Position numbers and translations under genes: made by a program
Notes under the pieces: generated by a model
What the model saw: the letters and a program-made list of their open reading frames with translations, nothing else
Told to the model about the DNA's origin: nothing
Databases searched by the model: none
Source: an uncultured Bacteroidota bacterium
Lineage (GTDB): Bacteria; Bacteroidota; Bacteroidia; Chitinophagales; Chitinophagaceae
Direction: 5' to 3'
Assembly: GCA_903881265.1 (NCBI GenBank)
Contig: CAIRSV010000043.1
Location: forward strand, 1-8,364
DNA: 8,364 nucleotides
Part shown: one piece after another, positions 1 to 6,653 of the stretch
Position numbering within the stretch: position 1 is the stretch's first letter
Layout: each line of letters begins with the position of its first letter

Positions 1-813
1 TGCAAACTGTACTTGCACCACTGATACTACCTGCAACAGATACAGGACTTATTGCCATCGTGCTACTTGAACTTGTATCAGCTGCACACACACCACTCGT
101 TACAATCACTCGATAATAGGTTGTTGCTGTCAAATTAGTCGCGCTATAGGTTGACGTTGTCGCACTACCGATAGTTGTAAAGGAGATATTGTCTGAGGAT
201 GATTGCCATTGAATAGATCCTGTACTTCCTCCCAACGTTAAGGTCGTTGCATTAGTACCTGAACAAACCGTTGTCGCGCCAGTAATTGTGCCTAACACAG
301 TAGCAGGACTAACAGTAACTGTGACACTTGTTGTTGTATCAGATGCACAAACACCACTTGTGATTATTGCACGATAATATGTAGTCGTTGTTAAGTTACT
401 TGCTGTATAGGTCGAATTAGTTGCACTGCCGATATTAGTAAAGACACTATTGTCTGATGATGATTGCCATTGGATGGTGCCTGTGTTTCCGCTTAAGGTT
501 AAAAGTGTACTATTGGTGCCACTGCAAACTGTACTTGCACCACTAATGCTGCCTGCAACAGATACAGGACTCACAGCCATCGTACTACTTGCACTTGTAT
601 CCGCTGCACACACACCACTCGTGACAATCACTCGATAATAGGTTATTGCTGTCAAATTAGTCGCGCTATACGTTGACGTTGTCGCACTACCGATATTCGT
701 AAATGATATATTGTCTGATGATGATTGCCATTGAATAGAGCCTGTGCTTCCCGACAACGTTAGTAGTGTGCTATTCGTGCCGCTGCACACAGTGGTTGCA
801 CCAAGTATACTTC
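1..813 (-). repeat. 261-bp tandem repeat encoding 87-residue Ig-like modules
   Basis: The junction motif (plus strand CCTGCAACA or close variant) begins at about 30, 291, 552 and 813, an exact 261-bp (87-codon) spacing. This gives three complete units and the start of a fourth at the window edge. Each unit has the order G.I.GA.TVCSGTN, TLSG.TG.IQWQSSSDN, FT.IGSAT.STY, TYYR.I.TSGVCA.DT, .VSP. It carries two Cys per module, at TVCSG and GVCA, that could form a disulfide. Units 1 and 3 (counted from the N-terminal side) are much closer to each other than to unit 2. The array continues beyond position 1. The modules look like a stalk that spaces the N-terminal propellers from the cell surface; that role is inferred. 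Confidence 0.92.
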
Positions 814-3640
814 CTGCAACAGATAATGGACTAACGGTTACAGTCACTGCAGTACGAGACGCACTTGCCGCACAGGTGCTATCCTGCACATAAAAAATGG
901 TTGTTGACGATAACGCTGAAGTATGTAGCGTGCTACCACCTCCTAGATAAGTGCCACCACTTGCTAAAGTATACCAACCAAGCGTGCCAACACCTGTTGC
1001 GGATAAGTTGGCTGTCAGTCCGTGACATATCGTTGTATCAGCCGACAATGGTGATGAAGGTCTAACACAATATGTGAAACCTGCCAACGAATCTGAACAA
1101 ACCGCATTGGTTACGATCACCTTACCACTCGCACCGCTACCTACAACGGCTTTAATAGTTGTATCATTCACAACGGAAAACGATGCGGCTGCAGTCGCTC
1201 CAAACGATACAGCGCTCGTGCCCTGAAAATTACGACCATAAATAGTAACCGTATCACCTGAAGGCCTATTGACGGGGGCAAACGAGGTAATAGTCGGCGG
1301 TGCCAACGTAATCTTACTGATTGTTTGATCTCCATTATTGGCAATAAATAAATTTCCATCGCCATCAATCGAAATTCCATTCGGTGAACTCATTCCTGTG
1401 TTAACAAAAACGGATACCACTCCTAAAGGATCAATTTTAGACATCGTATTTATCCCGCTATTCGCTGTATAGAGATAACCTGTGGCATCAATAGCGAGAC
1501 CAATAGGTGAACTTAATCCTGCACTTACAAAGGTTGTGACGGTTCCAAACTTATTAATTTTACTAATCGTACCCACAGAAGTATTCGCAGCGTATAAGTT
1601 TCCTTCGATATCGAACGCCAAGCCGGATGGCGAGGTAAGTCCCGATGAAACAAAGGTCGAAATGCTACCACCACTCGTCACTTTCTTTATGGTATTCGAA
1701 CCTGTATTGGCCACGTACAAATTACCGGTGGTATCAAATGCCAACCCGGCAGGTGAACTTAATCCTGTGCTTACAAACGTAGAGACAGATCCCCCACTAG
1801 TAATTTTTTTGATGGTATTATTTCCTGTATTGGCAACATATAAATTGCCAGATGCATCGAATGCCAGACCAGCAGGCGAACTAAGACCCGTATTGACAAA
1901 CGTCGATACCACACCAGCTAGATCTACTTTTTCAATGCTATTAGCCGATGTGCTTGACAAATATAAATTACCAGCTGCATCAAAGGCAATGTATTTTGGG
2001 CTACTGATACCAGAACTCACATACGAAGAAATTGTAGGCGTGGTAGTCAATACATTCACAAATGCCGTTACGGCTGTCCTTGATGATGAGATACATCCAC
2101 TTGATGAATTTCTTGCTTCGGCATAATACGTTTTTGTAGCAGAAATGTTAGGAGTGCTGAAACTAGTCGAACCACTTAAAAGCAATAAACCTTCTGTTGG
2201 TTCAGAATACCAATCAACTGTTTCGCCAGCGCCTGCGGTGGCAGATAGACTGATAGAGATTAAGTTTCCACACGCGGTGCCGTTGCTGCCTGACGGTGCG
2301 GATGGATTAGCGCTAAAGGTATTAACTAGAATGCTATCACGTAAATCACAACCATACGCGGTTGTCGCTTTGACATAATACATTCCTGCAACAGAAACAG
2401 GATTCACTGCAGGAGACGTTAGTGCCGAATCTGTATAAAAAGAAAAGGTATACGCACCCACTTCACTACTGATACCTGCAGTCAAGTCGGCAGTCGAATC
2501 GCCACAAACAGGTGTAATCGGCAATGTAGACAACACACATTGAAACATAATAGAGTCGCAATCATATGTCGTTGAGCTAATATTCGTCCCATGACCTAAT
2601 TGCCCCATGCTATTATCACCCGTGCTACAAAATATATTGGCACTCGAACGAATACCTGTACTAAATTGGAAGCCCGATTTGATACTTACCCAATCAGTGT
2701 ACGCACCAATCTGCGACGGTGAAGAAACGTTATTGCTTGTGCCATCTCCAAGTTCCCCATTACTATTTCGGCCCCAAGCCCAAAGTGTACCATTTGATTT
2801 CAAGGCGTGACTATGTGATTCACCTGCTGATACTGAATTCCAGTTGGCTGCGGTACCAATTTTCACTGGACTTTTTCTTGTTGAGCTTGTTCCATCACCA
2901 AGTTGACCATTATCATTGCTTCCCCAGGACCATAGTGTTCCGTCTGTTTTGATAGCGAGTGTATGGTATTGGCCTCCTGCAATTGCCACCCAAGTAGCTG
3001 TACCAATTTTAACAGGACTTGTTCTTGTGGTTTGACTACCGTCTCCAATTTGTCCAAAATTATTTCGTCCAAAGGTCCAAAGTGTACCATCACTCTTGAT
3101 AGCGATACTATGCCCGCTACCAGCGGCAATTTTCACCCAATTGGTACCAGCACCAACTTGTACAGGACTACTTTGCGATATGGTATTACCAATACCTAAT
3201 TGACCAAATGAGTTTTGCCCCCACGTCCACAAGGTGCCATCTGCTTTTATACCCAAACAATGATAATCTCCCACTGAAATTTCCTTCCATTTTGATGAAC
3301 CAATTTGAACTGGCGCATTTTGATCCGTTCCACTGCCATCACCGAGTTGCCCATTTGAATTGGCTCCCCAAGACCACAAGGTGCTGTCAGATTTAATAGC
3401 CAAACTGTGTTCAGCACCTGCAGCAATTTGCAACCAATGATCTGTACCTATTTTAAATGGACTGCTCTGCTGATCATAGATCGAGCCTAATCCCAACTGT
3501 CCGCTTGTATTCGCACCCCAGCCCCAAAGTGTACTGTCTGTTTTTATAGCTAGTGTATGTTGCCCACCAGCACAAATGATGGTTTGAGAATAGGTTTTGA
3601 CAGCAATGAACATCATCAACAGCAAACAGCTAATTCTCAT
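1..3640 (-). CDS. Secreted RCC1/NHL/IPT/Ig-like repeat protein, C-terminus beyond window
   Basis: The frame is open from ATG 3640-3638 to the window edge: 1213 complete codons with no stop, and the repeat register holds throughout. Residues 1-19 (MRISCLLLMMFIAVKTYSQ) look like a Sec signal peptide, with cleavage expected after Ser-Gln. Visible domains: seven RCC1 repeats (about residues 22-356, core H(T/S)LAIK.D.TLW.WG.N..GQLG); a Cys-containing Ig-like stretch (about 375-440); a CHU_C-associated Ig-like module (about 443-535, VDWYSEPTEG...TKTYYAEARN); six NHL repeats (about 536-780); an IPT/TIG-like domain (about 781-858); another Ig-like module (about 860-940); then 87-residue Ig-like repeats (about 943 onward). 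In Bacteroidota such proteins are often exported by the type IX system and end in a sorting or gliding-associated domain. That end is not in view, so T9SS export is inference. Likely role is surface adhesion or binding; no catalytic motif was seen. An in-frame ATG at 3694 would put 18 polar residues before the signal peptide and is less likely. Confidence 0.9.
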   Translation of the reverse strand, partial: MRISCLLLMMFIAVKTYSQTIICAGGQHTLAIKTDSTLWGWGANTSGQLGLGSIYDQQSSPFKIGTDHWLQIAAGAEHSLAIKSDSTLWSWGANSNGQLGDGSGTDQNAPVQIGSSKWKEISVGDYHCLGIKADGTLWTWGQNSFGQLGIGNTISQSSPVQVGAGTNWVKIAAGSGHSIAIKSDGTLWTFGRNNFGQIGDGSQTTRTSPVKIGTATWVAIAGGQYHTLAIKTDGTLWSWGSNDNGQLGDGTSSTRKSPVKIGTAANWNSVSAGESHSHALKSNGTLWAWGRNSNGELGDGTSNNVSSPSQIGAYTDWVSIKSGFQFSTGIRSSANIFCSTGDNSMGQLGHGTNISSTTYDCDSIMFQCVLSTLPITPVCGDSTADLTAGISSEVGAYTFSFYTDSALTSPAVNPVSVAGMYYVKATTAYGCDLRDSILVNTFSANPSAPSGSNGTACGNLISISLSATAGAGETVDWYSEPTEGLLLLSGSTSFSTPNISATKTYYAEARNSSSGCISSSRTAVTAFVNVLTTTPTISSYVSSGISSPKYIAFDAAGNLYLSSTSANSIEKVDLAGVVSTFVNTGLSSPAGLAFDASGNLYVANTGNNTIKKITSGGSVSTFVSTGLSSPAGLAFDTTGNLYVANTGSNTIKKVTSGGSISTFVSSGLTSPSGLAFDIEGNLYAANTSVGTISKINKFGTVTTFVSAGLSSPIGLAIDATGYLYTANSGINTMSKIDPLGVVSVFVNTGMSSPNGISIDGDGNLFIANNGDQTISKITLAPPTITSFAPVNRPSGDTVTIYGRNFQGTSAVSFGATAAASFSVVNDTTIKAVVGSGASGKVIVTNAVCSDSLAGFTYCVRPSSPLSADTTICHGLTANLSATGVGTLGWYTLASGGTYLGGGSTLHTSALSSTTIFYVQDSTCAASASRTAVTVTVSPLSVAGSILGATTVCSGTNSTLLTLSGSTGSIQWQSSSDNISFTNIGSATTSTYSATNLTAITYYRVIVTSGVCAADTSASSTMAVSPVSVAGSISGASTVCSGTNSTLLTLSGNTGTIQWQSSSDNSVFTNIGSATNSTYTASNLTTTTYYRAIITSGVCASDTTTSVTVTVSPATVLGTITGATTVCSGTNATTLTLGGSTGSIQWQSSSDNISFTTIGSATTSTYSATNLTATTYYRVIVTSGVCAADTSSSSTMAISPVSVAGSISGASTVC
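1068..1301 (-). other. IPT/TIG-like domain in the large secreted protein
   Basis: Directly after the NHL propeller the protein reads PPTITSFAPVNRPSGDTVTI, then YGRNFQGTSAVSFG and IKAVVGSGASGKVIVTNAVC. The order P.I.SF.P...GD.VTI.G.NF.G...V.FG, followed by a G..G.V.VTN strand, is the classic IPT/TIG immunoglobulin-like fold. In Bacteroidota this domain commonly follows NHL or other propellers in exported proteins and acts as a spacer or binding module. The role in this protein is inferred. Confidence 0.75.
1302..2033 (-). repeat. Six NHL repeats (predicted six-bladed beta-propeller)
   Basis: Six consecutive units of about 41 residues share the pattern T-F-V-[NS]-[TS]-G-[LM]-[ST]-S-P-x-G-[LI]-[AS]-[FI]-D-x-x-G-[NY]-L-[YF]-x-[AS]-[NS]-[TNS]-x-x-x-T-[IM]-x-K-[IV]. 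Examples are SPAGLAFDASGNLYVANTG in unit 2 and SPNGISIDGDGNLFIANNG in unit 6. Unit 1 is slightly divergent (SPKYIAFDAAGNLYLSSTS). Six is the typical NHL propeller blade number. Units 2 and 3 are nearly identical in protein sequence, which suggests recent duplication. A plus-strand open frame across this array is an antisense shadow. Confidence 0.85.
2575..3577 (-). repeat. Seven RCC1 repeats (predicted seven-bladed beta-propeller)
   Basis: This part of the large secreted protein contains seven repeats of about 49-50 residues (about 148-150 bp). Each has the core [HF]-[ST]-x-[AG]-[IL]-K-x-D-x-T-L-W-x-[WF]-G-x-N-x-x-G-[QE]-[LI]-G. The first six match well. The seventh is degenerate: it reads FSTGIRSSANIFCSTGDN where the others read H..AIK.D.TLW.WG.N, but it keeps GQLGHG. 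Seven is the canonical blade number for an RCC1 propeller, so the set probably forms one closed propeller exposed outside the cell. In secreted bacterial proteins such propellers usually serve binding rather than nucleotide exchange; that role is inferred. Confidence 0.85.
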
Positions 3641-3687
3641 GAATTCAGAGGCTCTACACACATTTTGGAACAAATTTCTTGTAACAC

Positions 3688-3719
3688 TTCGCATACTTCT
3701 TTTTTTTTGGAAGTGCGAA
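3688..3719 (-). promoter_or_regulatory. Inverted repeat in the leader of the large repeat-protein gene
   Basis: The arms TTCGC-AT-ACTTC (3688-3699) and GAAGTGCGAA (3710-3719) pair over 10 bp with a 2-nt bulge, around a 10-nt loop made almost only of T/A. The structure lies 48 bp upstream of the preferred ATG (3640) and covers the alternative in-frame ATG at 3694. It could be an mRNA leader hairpin or an operator. It is not a normal terminator, because the T-run is in the loop and not after the stem. Function is unknown. Confidence 0.35.
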
Positions 3720-4100
3720 ATTAATTAAATCTGAATAATATTTGCATCGTATGCATTGATAGCTCACATTAAATTAAATGTTCAATCCCATTTTCAATAC
3801 AAGTGAAAAATATGTTGGCCATCAGTACGTATTTTTTCAAGGAACAAAACGGCCTTTTTTTATTCATTTACGAAGGCAATTAATGAGTGCATTCAGGATG
3901 AATCAACCATTTACTTTTCATCGTTTTCTGCACAAAAAATATCATACGAGATTATCCTTTCCTAAAAACCATTCAAATACACATTATCAATTTAGTGCAC
4001 ATCACATTTTTCTTTCAGTATCCATGCATGAATAATGATTCATTGCCAACAAACTACACCACAATTTAAGCTCTTTTAAATGCCTAGATTTATAATGAGA

Positions 4101-4120
4101 ATGTAGCGTCTACATCGCTA
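4101..4120. promoter_or_regulatory. Overlapping inverted repeats (possible operator)
   Basis: ATGTAG-CGT-CTACAT (4101-4115) is a perfect 6-bp dyad with a 3-bp spacer. TAGCG-N7-CGCTA (4104-4120) is a second perfect dyad that overlaps it. The two would be mutually exclusive as hairpins. The site lies about 240 bp upstream of the helicase start. Protein binding is possible but unsupported beyond the symmetry. Confidence 0.25.
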
Positions 4121-4203
4121 AACCTGCCATTCAAATAGTTATGCACATTTATGTATTCATCCAATTGCTATCATAGAAATTATACCAATTTGAGAAACAA
4201 TCA

Positions 4204-4277
4204 AGCATGCAGCAGACAAACCGCCCGGCGAAAACTGCCAATACACTCATGCATCAAATCGCAGCATGCAGCAGACA
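4204..4277. repeat. 15-bp direct repeat pair upstream of the helicase gene
   Basis: AGCATGCAGCAGACA occurs exactly at 4204-4218 and again at 4263-4277, an offset of 59 bp. Each copy contains the palindrome GCATGC. The second copy ends about 45 bp upstream of the predicted -7 box. Paired copies close to a promoter could bind a regulator, but a chance duplication cannot be excluded. Confidence 0.4.
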
Positions 4278-4321
4278 TTAGAGTCAAACCAAGTTCCCCG
4301 CTTCATCTCGATAGAAAACGA

Positions 4322-4329
4322 TACATTTG
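4322..4329 (+). promoter_or_regulatory. Bacteroidota-type -7 promoter box for the helicase gene
   Basis: TACATTTG exactly matches the TAnnTTTG -7 consensus of the Bacteroidota primary sigma factor. It ends 23 bp before the TTG start codon at 4353, so transcription would begin within a few bases and leave a very short 5' leader. No good TTG/TTTG -33 element is seen; the nearest candidate is a weak GTTC at about 4293-4296. No Shine-Dalgarno sequence is obvious, which is normal in this phylum. Confidence 0.45.
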
Positions 4330-4352
4330 CACCCAATTAAATTATACACTAG

Positions 4353-5549
4353 TTGAAATTCTCTGACTTTAATTTTGAACCCGGCTTGCAGGAAGGTCTT
4401 GATGCCATGCGTTTTGAAACACCGACCCCCATACAGGCGCAAGCCATCCCAATCATACTCGACCATAAAGACCTGATAGCTGTGGCCCAGACAGGGACTG
4501 GCAAAACAGCCGCTTTCTTATTGCCAATCTTGCATAAGATAGCCATGGAACATACAGCAACCACCAATACCCTCATTATTGTGCCAACACGTGAGTTGGC
4601 CCTACAAATTGATCAGGCTGTGCAAGGGCTCTCCTATTTTACCGGCGCTAGTTCACTCGCTATTTATGGCGGTGGCGATGGCATGTCGTTTGAAAATGAA
4701 AAACGCGCACTCACTCAAGGCGCTAATATTATTATTGCTACACCCGGCCGATTGATGTCGCATCTAAATATGGGCTATGTCAAATTCGACAACGTACAAC
4801 ATTTCATCCTTGATGAAGCAGACAAAATGTTAGATATGGGCTTTGTTGATGATATCACCAAGATTGCCAATTACCTTCCAAAAAAACGACAATCATTGAT
4901 GTTCTCGGCTACGATGCCACCTTCAATCCGTTCACTAGCACAACGATTGCTGCATGAGCCTGAACAAATTAGTATCGCCATCTCAAAACCAGCTGCCGGC
5001 GTTACGCAAGCTGCATATCTCGTGTATGACGCACAGAAAAACGGCTTAATTAAATTCATCTTAAAAGAAAAAGAATATGCAAGTGTCCTGATTTTCTCTT
5101 CCACTAAACAGAAGGTGAAGGTGTTGCATAAGGAATTACAACAAGCTGGACTGAAAGCCAAATCCATTCATTCAGACTTAGAACAAGATGAGCGCGAAGA
5201 GGTATTACGTGGGTTTAGAAGTAAGCAAACGCAGATACTGGTGGCAACAGATATCTTATCGCGTGGGATTGACATCGAAGATATTGGATTGGTCATCAAT
5301 TATGATTTGCCCAATGATGCCGAAGATTATATCCATCGTATTGGACGTACGGCACGTGCTAGTACAAAAGGCGAGGCCATCACATTTATCAATGAATATG
5401 ATCAGTTTAAGTTTCATAAGATAGAAGAGCTGATGGAAAAGGAAGTGGAAAAACGCCCTTTACCCAGCTATCTTGGAGAAGGACCAATCTATGATCCGAA
5501 AGCCAGAACCAAACGACCACCTATGCGCAAAGGAAAATTCAAACGCTAA
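4353..5549 (+). CDS. DEAD-box ATP-dependent RNA helicase
   Basis: This 398-residue protein has the full DEAD-box motif set: upstream aromatic Phe (residues 3-8), Q motif TPTPIQ (23-28), motif I AQTGTGKT (45-52), PTREL (78-82), TPGR (130-133), DEAD (154-157), SAT (185-187), ATDILSRGID (298-307) and HRIGRTAR (328-335). The two RecA-like domains span about 1-205 and 215-360. A short basic tail follows (ARTKRPPMRKGKFKR end), as in small RhlE-type helicases. It would unwind or remodel RNA in the cytoplasm using ATP, for example in ribosome assembly or RNA turnover. The start is TTG: an in-frame TAG sits immediately before it (4350-4352), and the next Met (residue 19) would remove the conserved N-terminal Phe. 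The gene converges with pcm, 25 bp away, with no clear terminator hairpin between them. The exact subfamily (RhlE, CshA or DeaD) is not resolved. Confidence 0.96.
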   Translation: MKFSDFNFEPGLQEGLDAMRFETPTPIQAQAIPIILDHKDLIAVAQTGTGKTAAFLLPILHKIAMEHTATTNTLIIVPTRELALQIDQAVQGLSYFTGASSLAIYGGGDGMSFENEKRALTQGANIIIATPGRLMSHLNMGYVKFDNVQHFILDEADKMLDMGFVDDITKIANYLPKKRQSLMFSATMPPSIRSLAQRLLHEPEQISIAISKPAAGVTQAAYLVYDAQKNGLIKFILKEKEYASVLIFSSTKQKVKVLHKELQQAGLKAKSIHSDLEQDEREEVLRGFRSKQTQILVATDILSRGIDIEDIGLVINYDLPNDAEDYIHRIGRTARASTKGEAITFINEYDQFKFHKIEELMEKEVEKRPLPSYLGEGPIYDPKARTKRPPMRKGKFKR

Positions 5550-5574
5550 CTCAGCTAGTCCGTCGATTCAATAC

Positions 5575-6237
5575 CTACCCTGATTTTCCTTTCAACATTG
5601 GCACAAAACTGAACGCGTGAAATGATTCAGTATGAAAACTTCCGTCACTGAGTTTGGTAATCCTTGTCATTGTTTGCACATCCTCTTCATCAAGTGGCAG
5701 TACCATAATACCTCCTGGCTTGAGTTGTTCTAGCAGTTTTTCTGGTATATGTGGCGCTGCGGCTGTAATCAAAATCTTATCGAAGGGCGCAAAGGTTGGC
5801 AAGCCAGCAAATCCATCACCATAGAAGAATTTGATATTTCTGTATTTCGATGTAAACGGGTAATGTAATTTATTATGATCAAAGAGTTTACGTTGCCGCT
5901 CAATAGTAAACACTTGTGCGCCCATCTCGGCCAATACCGAAGCCTGATAAACGCTTCCTGTACCAATTTCAAGCACCTTTTCAAGCTTGTTGACTTGCAA
6001 TAATTGCGTTTGATAAGCCACAGTATAGGGATGTGAAATAGTTTGTCCTTCTCCAATTGGAAACGCGCGGTCTTCGTACGCAATGTTATCAAACGCAGGA
6101 TCGAGAAAAAAATGACGAGGAATAGCATCCATCGCCTTCAGTACTTGATCATCTGAAATGCCTTTTCCTTTAATCTCTTCGATCAATTTGGCGCGGAGCC
6201 CTTTATGTCTGTATGTATCTTCCTGTATTCGAATCAT
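5575..6237 (-). CDS. pcm: Protein-L-isoaspartate O-methyltransferase
   Basis: This 220-residue protein matches the PIMT family in length and motif order: GQTISHP (64-70, the substrate loop with the conserved Ser), SAM motif I VLEIGTGSVYQASVLAEMG (88-106), post-I acid IER (112-114), GDG (140-142), FDKILITAAAPHIPE (152-166), LKPGGIMVLPL (172-182) and C-terminal FVPMLKG (211-217). It uses S-adenosylmethionine to methylate L-isoaspartyl residues of aged proteins, which starts their repair in the cytoplasm. One oddity: residue 96 is Val (codon 5952-5950, GTT) where the family usually has Gly (GTGSGYQ). The gene starts 18 bp after the stop of the upstream lipoprotein gene on the same strand, so the two are probably one transcript. 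It ends 25 bp from the convergent helicase gene. Confidence 0.95.
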   Translation of the reverse strand: MIRIQEDTYRHKGLRAKLIEEIKGKGISDDQVLKAMDAIPRHFFLDPAFDNIAYEDRAFPIGEGQTISHPYTVAYQTQLLQVNKLEKVLEIGTGSVYQASVLAEMGAQVFTIERQRKLFDHNKLHYPFTSKYRNIKFFYGDGFAGLPTFAPFDKILITAAAPHIPEKLLEQLKPGGIMVLPLDEEDVQTMTRITKLSDGSFHTESFHAFSFVPMLKGKSG

Positions 6238-6255
6238 GCTACTTAGCTGCTGCTG

Positions 6256-6615
6256 TTAATCGTTCTTCTTTGCTGTTACGCGTGTAAAATAAATCATGGT
6301 CTTGACCGCACTCATTGCATTTCGCACAGCCAAGGTATCATCGCCTTTAAATTCATAAATCAGGTAATACGTGGTATTGGATTGGTCGGTATACATATTC
6401 AATTCATGTCGATTAGGATCGAGTGTGTACTTGAATTGATCCACCATTTTAATATCATCCTTTCCTGAGCTATATGTATTATCATTTTTGTAGTCAAACC
6501 AATCGCGATCGTTTTGCCAACGACCAATAATTTTTTCGTTATCAGGCTTCTTGCAAGCTAGCAAAGACAAGCATATGAACAACAACAACAAACCTGTTCT
6601 TTTAATCAATTTCAT
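6256..6615 (-). CDS. Small predicted lipoprotein, lipocalin-like
   Basis: The preferred start is ATG 6615-6613, giving 119 residues. The N-terminus MKLIKRTGLLLLFICLSLLAC is a lipoprotein signal peptide: basic n-region, hydrophobic core and lipobox LLA|C with the lipidated Cys at position 21. The mature part begins KKPDNEKIIGRW. A G-x-W motif (31-33) is followed by short alternating strands (KYTLDPNRHELNMY, YYLIYEFKGDDTLAVRN, MIYFTRV), the look of small lipocalin-like or DUF-type lipoproteins of Bacteroidota. It should be anchored to the periplasmic face of a membrane; the ligand is unknown. The frame stays open to 6744, but the extra residues are Arg-rich and come from the structured element upstream, so that longer start is probably wrong. 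It lies 18 bp upstream of pcm in an apparent operon. Confidence 0.82.
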   Translation of the reverse strand: MKLIKRTGLLLLFICLSLLACKKPDNEKIIGRWQNDRDWFDYKNDNTYSSGKDDIKMVDQFKYTLDPNRHELNMYTDQSNTTYYLIYEFKGDDTLAVRNAMSAVKTMIYFTRVTAKKND

Positions 6616-6653
6616 AATAACGTATTGTGAGTCATCAATTTTATTCGGAGAAA

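Larger units (their letters stand above)
3641..4352. other. AT-rich divergent intergenic region without a convincing gene
   Basis: About 710 bp separate two divergently transcribed genes, so promoters for both should lie here. The small open frames at 3778-4035 and 4151-4366 encode Phe/His/Lys/Asn-rich or low-sense peptides with no domain, signal or membrane pattern, and look like chance frames in AT-rich DNA. Notable sites are the leader inverted repeat (3688-3719), short dyads at 3743-3755, 4028-4043 and 4101-4120, a 15-bp direct repeat (4204-4218 and 4263-4277) and a promoter box (4322-4329). No tRNA, CRISPR or mobile-element remnant was recognised. Confidence 0.6.

Noticed and set aside
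1..813. CRISPR-like array, because of regularly spaced repeats
   Set aside because: The 261-bp period is a multiple of three, the frame stays open throughout, and there are no short repeats with unique spacers.
1482..2126. A 214-codon plus-strand open frame with repeated ATYKLP/SNA.PAGEL segments
   Set aside because: It is exactly antisense to the NHL repeat array of the large secreted protein. Its internal repeats mirror that array, and it has no domain of its own.
2863..3129. An 88-codon minus-strand open frame
   Set aside because: It lies inside the RCC1 region in another frame of the same strand. The in-frame RCC1 translation is continuous and far better supported.
3638..3694. ATG at 3694 as start of the large repeat protein
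   Set aside because: It is in frame but adds 18 mostly polar residues before a good signal peptide that starts exactly at 3640, and it lies inside a hairpin. It is kept only as an alternative.
3700..3780. TAnnTTTG promoter for the large repeat-protein gene
   Set aside because: The best match on the minus strand (TAATTTCG at about 3716-3723) deviates in a core position and has no clear -33 partner.
3814..3860. GGCC...GGCC followed by a T-run as a rho-independent terminator
   Set aside because: The stem would be only 4 bp with a loop of about 30 nt, and no gene ends nearby on that strand.
3778..4035. An 85-codon plus-strand open frame in the intergenic region
   Set aside because: The peptide is Phe/His/Lys/Asn-rich as expected for random AT-rich DNA. 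It has no signal, domain or promoter box.
4151..4366. A 71-codon plus-strand open frame before the helicase
   Set aside because: It overlaps the predicted promoter and the helicase start, contains the direct repeats and shows no protein-like pattern.
5550..5574. Shared bidirectional terminator between the helicase and pcm
   Set aside because: The 25-bp gap shows no convincing hairpin or T-tract in either direction.
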